Below are positions 13,323 to 24,396 of a stretch of 64,000 nucleotides of DNA, piece by piece. The DNA comes from Caenorhabditis elegans (lineage: Eukaryota > Nematoda > Chromadorea > Rhabditida > Rhabditidae), in the NCBI RefSeq assembly GCF_000002985.6, contig NC_003281.10, forward strand, positions 5,456,001 through 5,520,000, read 5' to 3'. The notes under the pieces were generated by a model. That model worked only from the letters and a program-made list of their open reading frames with translations, had not been told where the DNA came from and searched no databases. Positions within the stretch are counted from its first letter, which is position 1, and every line of letters begins with the position of its first letter. The position numbers and the translations under genes were made by a program.

Positions 13323-16300
13323 TTTGAAAGTGGGAGTGATTACATATTTTGGAGGAAATTCAAATATTGTGTTGGAGCTCGGAATTTCAGACTAGCTTGT
13401 GGGTTTTTTTTTAAATTTTAGATTAGACGAAACTTCGCTTTTCAAGAATTTCAAAAAAGTACATGCCACGTCATTGTTTACCCAAGTTTCGCAATGATGA
13501 TCCCGAAACATAATTCCCATTAGAAAATGACGAATTACCGTGTCACCCTGCATCTCAACCATCTCATCATCTCCAAATCCTACAGTAATTTGAATTAAAA
13601 GTGTATATATACATATATGAGTCATTGAACTTTCAACAAGTACCCAGATCTTTGATGAATTAAATGTGAACGCCGCCGTCGACCGATTTGCTGTGAACGG
13701 TTTGCAAACCGAACAGGAAGGAGATGATGAGAGGCCGTGTGACAGATATTGTCTGACGACGGAAATGGCAATTAATTAAACCCTGTTTGGATAGTTTGTT
13801 TATTTTAATCAAACTTGATCAAAAAATGAAATTTTTGTTCGAAATAGGAAGCCGCCTGCTTTCAAGGCAACTTACGCCTACATAGCTCATTCTGCAAGCT
13901 TCTAATAGTAAGAGGTGACCAATAATTCCGAAAATTCTACCCGAAGCCAAAGCTCTGAATATAAGCGGTAGGAACACACTGTGCACAAACTCGTAGGCAG
14001 GTAGGCAGGCAATCTACCGGAATTCCTCCTACCATGGAAGCACCATTGTTGACACTTTTCAAAATCTGATAACTTTGTAATTTAGGAGTTGTTGCCTAGT
14101 TTGGCCATTTTCGGCAAGTCGTCATTTTCAAACATGCTGATTTCAGTAATATTCAAAAATGTCAGTACCAGGGCTTTAGTAGTAGGCAGACAGACCTGCA
14201 GGTGTATGTGCCTTCCTACCTACCACCTTTTCAAACCATTTTAACTGTCTAGATTTCTCATTTCAATTATTGCAACTGAACCTACAAGTTGTAGGCACGA
14301 GACAGGTTTGTATGCATATATACCATCCTGATGGACCGACCCTGAATCTCAAATTGATCCTCATCTTCTTGAAAAGATCATTGGAATGTTGCCGTCTCCG
14401 GATTCTTGCGACCCTTTTTTCTATCGAAATATTGTTCGGAAAAATTTCTCAAAATTAAAAAAACGAATTCCTCGGAATGCGGAATGGTTTTTTGTGTTTT
14501 GATTTTCATCCTCTAAACAAGGAAAAAAGGGGAATCTCCGCTCAAAATCGGTCACAGAATAGTTTCAAGTGGACCCTTCTCCAACATTTCCGGCTATTCA
14601 TGTCTGGCTAGTTGGGTGGATGTTCCATTTTTTGGGCTGACCTTGAAAACCAAGTTTTTTTTTTCTGATTCTTTTCTATTATCTCATCAAGTTGGTCTCT
14701 TTTGATTGGATTACACGAACACGATCAAAAGTAGTGGACAGATTAAATGATAAGGATAGGGGGACAGCTGGGTGATGGTGCATTTTTCGGTAAAGTGCAT
14801 GCACTTTGTTATAAGGGGGTGAGCAACCTTGAAAAGAAGAGTACCTTAGAACTTGTTTTTTTTTGTCTGTGATGAGTAACAAGGCCATTTGAAATTTCAA
14901 TTGGGCTTGCTAAATCTCACTAACAAAGATCAAATTTCTGTAGAAAGAGTGCACTGAAACACTATAGTTATATTGGTTTTTGGTATCAACGGAAGCTGGA
15001 AGTTTTTGATTTTTTGGCGATTCGTGTTTGATCGACGTTTATTTTTTAGAAAACCATATAAGATGGAATAAGTGATATTAGTCATTTTTGTCACACTTCT
15101 ACTAACTTACCAGATAATATTACAAAAATCTCGTTCAAAGCGAAATCACCTCAATAATTTTTCACTGATTATTGATTTGCACAAAAAATATTAAGAAGTT
15201 ACGAAAAAAAGTACAAAAAATAACACTTTTGAACCCCTTCCACGGGCTCCGAAAACGCATAAATAGAATAACTTCAGTTCAAAATTTCAGCGTGTAAGAG
15301 TTGAGTTTCTCCGTATAAATTTTTGTGATAACCTATGTATTTCAACCATAAACTTTCAAATAAAATGTGTCTTAATTTATGAGTCTGAGCGGCTTCGACC
15401 TCTGAAGTGTCTATTTGAGAAAATAGGCCCTAAAAATTACCGTACTTTCCCTATTAGACTTTCTTCCCATTGCACTTTGATGGCTTGTACCTTGGTTGTC
15501 TTCAATTTTACCACAAAATGTTTCACTGATCAAATATAGATAAATAGTTTTGGACATATTTTGTCAGTTGACAATGTCTTGATAAAACCAATGAGAACAT
15601 AGATATAGCTGCCAAAGTAGAGCAAGGAGAGGGTGAAAAGACAAATTCGGTAAATAACATCCCAAACATTTTCAAAAGTCCACATGCCCTTTTCCAGTCT
15701 GTTTTTCCTGATTCATTCTCCATATATCTTACCCAATACATCACGTCATCATCTTCATCATCACCCACATGCCATTCCACACCCCAAATCACCACTTTCC
15801 CTACCCAAATCTCCACAATTTCTCCACCCACAAAAACGAACTGGGTCAGTAACAAGATGAAAGGTTCATGCCGCCGTGATTCCTTGCATGCCAATCGTAA
15901 ATCTGCAAATCCACCTGAACCATATGTATTCGCGGAATTCGGAAGCCAGCTCAACCGATAGACTCGTAAATCACGCGTGCGTGGGTGGTCTATCCATTCC
16001 CGCCTTCCTTCAAGGAGGACGGTGGAGGAGGCGGAATCGGTCGGGCGCCATTAAATTTGAATAAATAGTTCTATAAAGGACACAGACACACAATTCTCGT
16101 CAGCTGCTGCTGGGTTAACTAGATGCAGGTGTGTGCTACTTGTTTTAGGCCAAATGAATCAGAAATTAGGTCTCTCTGTCCCTCTTCTGATTCACTTACA
16201 AGATATATCGGCCCCGGCTAATATGGGAAAGACCTCGAATTCGATGAGGCTAGCCATTTTATTTTCCCGATTCATCATTTTCTGTTCTCCTTGAACTTTA

Positions 16301-16512
16301 TATTGTCCTGGTAAACTTGAGAATAATGTTTTGAAAGTCTTTACTGTAAATTGGGATTTAACTAGGTTTATCTTTGCTCTGTTAGGTGTTATGAAAAAGT
16401 GAAGAACCTGAAGAACATCTCAAGTTTTTGCGTACATTATTTTATTTTATTTGTTAAAACCTTTTTGTATATCTCAACTAGGCAGAGACCCTGACCAACT
16501 TCCTGATAGTAA

Positions 16513-16580
16513 ACCTAAGCCCAAGCCTTAGCCTAAGCCTAAGCCCAAGCCTAAGCCAAAGCCAAAGCCTAAGCCTAAGT
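16513..16580. repeat. Interstitial telomere-like repeat (TTAGGC family)
   Basis: About eleven tandem hexamers of the type CCTAAG/CCCAAG/GCCAAA fill this stretch, for example TTAGCCTAAGCCTAAGCC. The complement is GGCTTA, a rotation of TTAGGC, the nematode telomere unit. Several units carry single-base changes (CCCAAG, CCAAAG), so the array is old or decayed. Confidence 0.88.
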
Positions 16581-18520
16581 ATTTGTCCCCTTCTTGCTTG
16601 GTATTATGATCTCAATCGCACTCTACGTGCCAATTTACTTTGACCTCAAGAGTAGTTTATAGGCCAGACTGTTCATTTACAACTGCAAAGACCAAAGAAA
16701 CTTTTTTCCGTGATCTTTTTAATACCTTTTTTTCGAAACTTTCCCTCAAAAAGGAGGTCTCCCCCCAATGTCCTCTATCTTTTATCTTATGTTATCCCAA
16801 ATAATTACTCCCATTTCCGGCGAGAGAGACCCAGAATGTTCGCTTGTTCAACTAATCACCGCCCGTCGGGCCGAGGCGCCTCTAAATCCCGTTGCCCCGC
16901 CCACCATCTTCTATCCGTTTTTTTGTATCTCTCTCTGGCGCCGTAGCCGCCAGAATGTCTGTTTCGCCACAACTCTCATCCCTCCCCCAAAAAAGGAATA
17001 GTTTGCAGAGACATTCTTCATATAAATATGATGGATAACGCGCATGACCACTTTTGTTCGCTCACTCTCTTTTCTACCGTACTCTACCTTATTCTTTGGC
17101 CAATTTAAACATGAAGCTTTCTTCTAGATTTATGATCATATATGTATTACCTCATTTTAATGATGATTTGACAGTTTTACAGTTTTTTCTTCCTCTCAGT
17201 TTTACTGTAATCTATCTTATAAGCTTAACCTAACTTCCGTTCTCATTTCTTGTTTCTTCAGCCACTGAGACTGACGAACTTTCTATTTTTTGCCTCTTCT
17301 AAAAATCCAGAAGCACTATCCTATCTTGGCAAAGTTGTTTGAAAACTCATTACCCATAATTTGTTAGCATGCAACTTTTTCATAGCTTCTACAGAGATTT
17401 CAGTGCTTGAAGTTAAAAGTGACTTTCCCTGAAATTTTCTTTCCCTGAAAAAATTGTGAACGGTGAGATCTCGGCAGGAATAGAAGATATCAAAAAGTTG
17501 TAAACTAACAAATTGTTCAAAAGTTTCAAAAGTTCCATAATTTGTTTGTTAATTGTTTCTTATAGCTTCCAGTTCGTCGGAGATGTGGTTACTCAAATCT
17601 AGAAAATTTTCTAAAATTTCTCAACCTTCCTCCTTCGTTACGCTCTACGCGCAGTTATATACTTCTGGTTCTTATGGTCCCAAAATAATCTTCTCCCTGT
17701 TCTTGCGCATATCCTCTGTTTTCAACTAGGTGCTGAAAACTATCAACTAACAACTTATGTTTCATATTGTAAGGTGTATTTTGTTATTTGGGAAACTGTT
17801 TTTATCTTTTGTAGTTACCCTGAAACTGCTCAAAATTGAGGTTAAATTGAAACTGTATTTTTGAAATGTCTAGAGTTTGTTTAACTTTTAATAAAAAATA
17901 TTTAGCCTGTAAAAATTATCTACATTTTGTTAGTTGACATTTTATTTAAACACTGAAATCTAGCAAGCTATAACCGCATACAGTAAGGAAGGTGTTGGTG
18001 CTACGCTTTAGTCGTTCCAATAGCTCCGTTCCAAATGGTGTCTTTTTTCAACTTGTGTTAGTTGAGAACATTTTTCCTCTGAAGCATAAAAAGATTTCGC
18101 CCGTTTAGTTTGAGGATTTTAACTTCATCGAATTTATTTTGAAATGACAAAAGCTCCCCTCCCAAATCTTTAAACTTGTCAACATTCAATTTTGTTTTAA
18201 ATTTCAAAATCCAAAGTAGACATCCAATTGTGTTTCATTTCAATTTATCCCCTTTTACGCACTCGCACACTCTTTCAATTTGATAAACTACCGTCCGTAC
18301 ATCTCTAAAATCTTGGCTGGTTTGACGTCGACGGAGCGCCTAATCAGCGCGCACCGATTGATACAAAGTTTTTGGCTGTTGCTGTTTCTTTTTGTCCGAT
18401 TGAGATCCTCACTCGTATCCCTTTTGTGTGTGTGTGTGTCTCATCGTCCATTTGCAACAAAAACGGCTATATTGCAGATACTCTCTTTCCACTGGGTTAC
18501 ACGTCACGACATATGGCAAA

Positions 18521-21500
18521 ATGAATTATCTGTTGACTGCTCTGATTGCTCTTTTGGCTCCGATTTCTGTTGCATACAATGTCCCACATGGTTTTCTCAC
18601 AGGTAAATTGTTACTTATTCTCAAAACTTTTTGAAATCATAAAAATTGTCAACTGGTAAATAATTGGGACCTTCGTATTTGAAGACCTATAAAATGGTAG
18701 TTATCAATAAGTTACTAACCGAATGTATATAAATTGTGCAAATTTTCGGCAAATTTTTTAGTGACGATTAAACCAAAAATTTGCATACTGGTAACAACTG
18801 CTTATAACTTTTTTGTTTGAAGAGTCGTTAAAATTTTTTCAACTGACAAATTAACTATTACAACATTTCCAACATTTTGTCATCTGAAAGAAAATCACAG
18901 AGGGAAGTCTGCCTAGGGTTTGAGCGCGTTTATCCGCGCGCAGAGTGAGAATATCAAAACTTTGTCAACTAACAAATTGATAACCACAAAATTATAAACA
19001 TTTTGCTAATTAATAAATTTTTGATATCTCTTACCTCTGCCGAGATATGGCCATTCACCCCGCCTACTTTAAAAACGGGGGCTGCCTGATTTCAAACTCA
19101 TTTATTTCCGCGATCGCGTAAGATATCTGAAAACTTTGTTAACTGGTAAAATATTGCATTATATTAATATTGCTAGTTAAACGTTTTATTTCAGGTGAAG
19201 CCGTAACTTCCCACTCCGGCCCAAACGATTTGGACGGTGAACTTCCCGCCACTGATGAGGTGAAACGGGAAAAGCGTGGCTATTTCTTCCCGTCACATTT
19301 CCAAAGTGACAGTGGTCTTCTTTCAAGATCCGAACATCCGAATGAATATCTCAAAAAATGGATTACTCACGAGCATAATCGGTATAGGCGTATGGTAAGT
19401 GATGAGTCATTTTTCGAATTAGTCATGGAGAAAATGAGGAATATCAAGATTTTGAAATAGTATATACATCTAGATAAAATCTTACCTTGTAATTGGAAAC
19501 AGATTAAGGAAGTTCTATATCTAATAGGGGTTCAGACATATTTGACTGAAGTTTAAATGTATGAAGTTATCACGCCGTTATCCCATTTTCCAAATACAGT
19601 TATTGAGATGTATAACAACACAAAGTTTTTGATGTATGACGTCACTCCTTCTTCCACTTGAAATTTCTAGGCCACCAATATTGGGGCGCATGGACGTGAA
19701 AGTTCAAATGTTTACGCGAGAATTTTTGAAAAATATTCGCTATCAATAACCTTCTAGACAATCTCGTTCTTCTCCTAATTATTCTATTTGATAATATTTA
19801 TTAGAAAAAAGGAAAAGATCTTTGTATTCTGATCACGGGCACGTAGACTTGATAAGAGAAAAATTGAAACTTTAGAACAAGTATTAAAATCTCTGTGAGA
19901 GGTTGGTGTTCATGACCGTGTGACTGGTGTTACTTAAACTATGCTATGCTTTGGTGGTAATTTTTTTAAAGCCACGCTCTATAAGGATCCGGCACTAAAT
20001 TTTCCGGTTCTTCCAGGTGCCTGCCTCCGACATGAACATGCTCTACTGGTCCGATGAGCTGGCCGCTTCAGCTCAACGCCACGCGGACACCTGTGATTTC
20101 CGTCACTCCCGTGGACGCATCAACGTCGGCGAAAACATCTGGGCGGCGCCGTACAGTAACTATTCTGACGCTATCTCGATCTGGTTCAACGAGGTAATTT
20201 CAAATATTTTTCTATTTTCCTTGCATCTTCCATAATTACCATCAATCTTTTGTAGGTCCATAATCCAAGATGTGGATGTAACCATGCCTATAAACACTGT
20301 TGCGGTCACTATGTTCAGGTTCTATTAATCCCTTTTTCTAAGTGTACAAATTAAATAAAATCAACTAATTTAGGTTGTCTGGGCAAAGACGAATCTCGTC
20401 GGATGCGGCTTCTCCCGTTGCCGTGACGTTCAGGGTGTCTGGGGACGTGGACATCGTAACGTATTCGTCTGTCACTACAATCCACAGGGAAATACGGTAT
20501 TCGTCACTGCGAGAGGACAGCTTTATGCGGTTCGTACGTCCTTGTCTCCCTCACTTATGTTATTTTGAGTTTCTTGCTAACCGTTGCTTTCGCCTAATTT
20601 GAGTGCAGTGAATTTGGTTTCTTGTGGGCTGGTGTCTCCTTTGGCTTTGCTGAAGGTTGTTGATTGAAATTGTCAATTGGTGAAATGTACAAATTATCAC
20701 ATTTTGTCCGTTGACAATATTTTGATCCGACCACTCTCCGCTAAAAAGCAAGGGTTTAAAAAATAATTGTTAAAAATTGAAAAATTGTAACTTGGTCAAA
20801 GTAAGAGTTATTAAATGCATTATTGGCAAATGTAGCAGTTAACAACTTTTAAAATTCAATTTTGATGAAACTGCGGGAAGATCAAACAATTTCTAACTTA
20901 AACATTGTAGATCTCAAAATATTTTTAAAAAACATTTTAGTTGACAATGTTTTGATCTGACTGTTCTCTGCTGATATCCAGCAGTTCCGAGTTTGAAAAT
21001 GTTAAATTTTTGTTCGAAATCTTCAAACGCCTTAACTTTGTAAAAGTAAGAGTTCTCAAAAATTGTCAACTGGTAAATGTTAGTCAAAAAATGTTTGAAT
21101 AAATTGCCAATTGCCAATTATTTAATATTTACAAGCTCCGCAAGTCATCGTTTGAATAAGGACATCTTCAAGATGTTTTCCATTTCTAACCATTTCTAAC
21201 CGTTTGAATGATACAGTTTCAAAATTAATAGTTTTCTATTTTCGTTAAATATTTTCAAGTTTTCGTATTTTTGCAGAAGGACCTAGAGTCCGCAGAAAAC
21301 AGTATAACAGTATAAACTTTTTCTTGTAAAAAGATTTCCCCTTTTTTAAATTGTTTTGAAACTTATGATTTTCAAGGAGATATAGCTGTTCAAAAGTGAC
21401 CCCCTTCAAATTTGCTAGATGATTTGAAACTCAATTTGAGCAATTTTCTTAGTTGACAACTTTTGGTATTGCTGATTTTCATTAAAAAATTGGAACTCAG

Positions 21501-21814
21501 TTCTTATTTTACCAAAAATTAAATATTAATTTTCACTGAACTCCTTATTCCAGATGCCAGCTTTCACCTGGGCTTCCGGTGACAATGGAAAATGCTCCAA
21601 CTGCCCAGCAAATGCTCCAGCCTGCTACCAAGGGCTCTGCTACATGCCAAAGAACTACGAGGCTCCGACTACAACAACGGAATCCACCACAACATCTACA
21701 ACAACTGAGGAACCAACGACAACTTGTGAGCCCGATGAACCAGAAGCTGAGGGAGCTGACAATAATCAAGAAGAAGAAGAAGAAAACAACGACGGGTTCC
21801 GAATGAGAGTTTAA
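18521..21814 (+). CDS. lon-1: LON-1, secreted CRISP/PR-1 (CAP) family protein
   Basis: Six exons (18521-18602, 19195-19394, 20017-20193, 20256-20318, 20374-20529, 21554-21814) give 312 residues. Residues 1-19 are a signal peptide (MNYLLTALIALLAPISVAY). The CAP/SCP domain spans roughly 65-225: HEHNRYRRMVPASDMNMLYW, AASAQRHADTCDFRHS, GRINVGENIWAA, CGHYVQVVWAKTNLVGCG and NVFVCHYNPQGN. These hold the usual His/Glu pocket residues. The tail is Thr-rich (TTTTESTTTSTTTEE, likely O-glycosylated) and then acidic. LON-1 is known as a negative regulator of body length downstream of the DBL-1 BMP-like pathway, made in the hypodermis. The poly(A) signal AATAAA is at 21983. Introns 1, 2 and 5 are long for this genome and rich in a TTGTCAACTAACAAA-like dispersed motif. 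Confidence 0.96.
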
Positions 21815-22318
21815 GCTTCTTTCATGGTACCCTACCTTCTCCCACATTTAATACCGGATGAACTACTTGGATTGCTTACCGAACGGGTGTGCATACCGCT
21901 GCATTTATTTATTCATTTATATATATAGGTGTATGTGTATGTATTGGTGATATACCGAGATTTCTACGAATTGATGATATTCAATAAAAACTACAGTACA
22001 ATTCTATCGTTTTTATCAACGTTTTTATCAGCGTTATTATCAACATTTTCAGGTCCATACACCATTTTGAGCCTACAAGCCTATCCGCCTATCTCACTCC
22101 CTCGTGCCTACCTGTGTTTGCCTTCGCGCCTTCCTTGTTAACCCCTATTTTCGTGAATGTTAGCTGTCTCAAATTGAACTTCATTCGTGCCTAAATAATA
22201 ATAATAAAAATCTGGAAAAAAATAATTTAAAAAGTCGAAAAGTTTAACATTTACGTGTAAAACTTTCCAAAAATCAATTTCAAACTCAAAGAAATTCATT
22301 TCTGAAAGCCGTGAGAAA

Positions 22319-23052
22319 ATGGGATGCTGCGGTTCAAAAAACAAGCAGAATAGTAGGAATTCAAATCGAAATGGACAACAAATGGTAGGTACTGTAGGAT
22401 TACGCTCTGCAGAACCAAGTTTCGATTGGTTTACTGTAGTGGTACGGTAGCGGGTTTCATAGGTTTATTGCAAGATTACGGTAGCTCATCGTTGTAATTA
22501 CAGTGTTACTGTAGTAATACTGTACTTGTACGCTTAAGCTTGCATCAGCTTTCGCTGCGAACTCTTTTGAAACCAAAGTACTACGTGTTGTTAGGGGTAC
22601 GGTTGGCGCAGGTTTATTACCTGGTTACTGTAGAGTCACTATAGTTTTGCACACCTTTTACAATCTCGACAGCATTCATTTTTAGAGATTCCTCGTCTCA
22701 AAAACTATATTTTCAGAATCAAACCGGAACCCAATCAGGCCCCTATCCTGCCCAGAATCAACCTCAGAATAGGAATCAACCTCCACCTCCACCTCGACAG
22801 CAGCAGCAGCAACAAGCTCCACCTCCCAATGGACAGAAGCCTCCACAACCTCAACGTCAACAACCGTCTCCAGGTCTCCCGTACCAGCCACAACCGCCTC
22901 CTGCGTATGGGGCTCAACAGCCATACTATCCACCGCAACAGCAAGTCGTAGTGGCTGCTCCTCCGCCAGTGGTCATTGTGGATCCTTATCCATGTTATGG
23001 AGGTGGAATGTACTACGGTGATCCATTCTATTGTGATCCGTTTATGTTTTAA
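22319..23052 (+). CDS. Small MGCC-start, Pro/Gln-rich protein, probably membrane-anchored (tandem copy 1)
   Basis: Two exons (22319-22384, 22717-23052) encode 133 residues. The start MGCCGSKNKQNSR fits N-myristoylation at Gly2 with palmitoylation at Cys3-Cys4. The middle is Pro/Gln/Asn-rich with a run of glutamines after PPPPPR. The tail is hydrophobic and aromatic: VVVAAPPPVVIVDPYP, then CYGGGMYYGDPFYCDPFMF. The next gene has the same exon-1 length (66 bases, ending in an ATG codon right at the donor), the same MGCC start and the same APPPV-I--PYP-YGGG motif, so the two are tandem paralogues. I know no family name or function; a cytoplasmic membrane-surface adaptor is only a guess. The intron contains many TACTGTAG-type short phrases common in this genome. 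The poly(A) signal is near 23141. Confidence 0.85.
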
Positions 23053-23403
23053 TCGAGATGTCAAATGAAAAGTAAGAAGAAGATGAAGTGACTTGAAAAT
23101 ATTTCCGATAAGAAATAATTGATAATTGATCCTTTTTTTGCAATAAAAATAGTCTGAGATTGTTTTCTAAAAATTAGTTAATCGGTCCGAAACTGGCAAA
23201 TTGATCCACCAAAATTTATCCACGGGAAGTGTCGACTGCTGGCATTAGAAAAAGGAAAGTGTCGGCCGCTTCCATTTCTGCGTGAACGCCTTGCAGTTAT
23301 TTTTTTGGAAATGATTTATTTTTCAAATGTTCAAACTTGCCGCTAAAAAATTTTATTCCCAACTTACTTTATAATCAAAAGAACTCAAATATATCGATGA
23401 AAA

Positions 23404-24278
23404 ATGGGATGCTGTCAATCGAAGAAAGCTAGAAATAATCAACGGAACAACCAACGCTCGGACCAAATGGTAAGTCTCCAAGTTTCATATGAGGTGACCG
23501 TGCCTGCCTATAATCCCTGTTCCGGGTTCCATAAAAAAAACTGAATAGACACAAGGCAGACGAAGGTCGCCTTGAAGTCAAGCTCAAGAACTCCTCCTTG
23601 TACCTCAACTTTTCAGAATCGTCAGCACACTCAACCATCTCCAAACGCCTCGACAGAGCAAATGGTAGGGAAAATCGATAATTTTCCGAAAATCAATAAA
23701 AGAAAATATCGATTTTTCAGGCATACCCTCGACAGCAGCCTCAAGGGATCCCACAGGGACCTCCACCGGCCTACGCACCTCCAGCAGCACCGAAAGCTCC
23801 TGAGAAAGTCGTGGAGCCCAAAAATAGGAGAGTAACGATTGCAGAACCACCGGAGAGAGTTGCGGAGCCATCACCAACGCCTGAAGATCCAGAGCTTTTT
23901 ACTTGCATCGACCAAACGGAGAAAGAGGTTGAAAAGGAAGTGGAGAAGAGAAAGTCTGCTCCGCGAGCCCCAGTCCCGGCACCTACACCAGCTCCTCAGG
24001 CAGCTCCCCAGGCAACTCCGGCTGCACCTGCTCAAGCTTACCCTCAACAACAACAAGCTGCTCCCGTGGTCTATGGATCCCAACCAATGGTCATGGGTGC
24101 TGCTCCGGTGGCTCCAGTTGTCATGGCTCCGCCGCCAGTGATCATGAGCCCTTATCCATATTATGGAGGTGGTGTTATGTTCGACCCATATTATAATGGA
24201 TTTTATGGAGGATATGGATACGGAGGTTTTGATTTCGGGTATGGAGGATATGGTGGTTATGGATGCGGATTCTATTGA
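23404..24278 (+). CDS. MGCC-start, Pro/Ala/Gly/Tyr-rich protein (tandem copy 2)
   Basis: Three exons (23404-23469, 23617-23664, 23721-24278) encode 223 residues. The start is MGCCQSKKARNNQ, again a myristoylation/palmitoylation pattern. A 16-residue exon 2, absent from copy 1, ends like exon 1 in Gln-Met at a GTAGG donor. The middle has a charged block (LFTCIDQTEKEVEKEVEKRK) not found in copy 1. It is followed by Pro/Ala repeats and the shared APPPVIMSPYPYYGGG motif, then a Gly-Tyr-rich end (GGYGYGGFDFGYGG) of a low-complexity, possibly phase-separating type. The gene ends 118 bases from the stop of the convergent minus-strand gene, so the 3' UTRs are close or overlapping. Function unknown. 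Confidence 0.85.
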
Positions 24279-24396
24279 CTTTTTTGAACTCTTTTGTGTT
24301 TTTTTGGAATAAATTTTTTAATTGAACACTTAAAAATCAACAGAACAAGATGAACAATCAACAACATAAAAATGGATATTATAACAAAAAAAACAA

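Larger units (their letters stand above)
11546..18520. other. 7 kb gene-free region upstream of lon-1
   Basis: I see no coding exon with convincing splice partners on either strand across this stretch, nor a tRNA-like cloverleaf. It contains a T-run near 13019, a CCAAT cluster (13250-13322), short dispersed phrases such as GTAGGCAGGTAGGCAGGC (about 13994) and CTTCCTACCTACC (about 14212), and an interstitial telomere-like array (16513-16580). Because the next gene is lon-1 and its introns are also long, much of this is probably its regulatory region, perhaps with untranslated exons. One candidate acceptor, ATATTGCAG ending about 18477, lies 43 bases before the lon-1 start codon. Confidence 0.6.

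Noticed and set aside
16742..17001. Plus-strand frames near 16710-17001 with possible ATG starts
   Set aside because: Pro/Ser-rich chance frames in two overlapping phases with no acceptor or donor in phase and no recognisable motif.
22682..23064. Two overlapping minus-strand frames rich in Val/Glu or Trp/Arg opposite MGCC copy 1
   Set aside because: They are low-complexity shadows of the Pro/Gln-rich coding exon; no start or splice context supports them.
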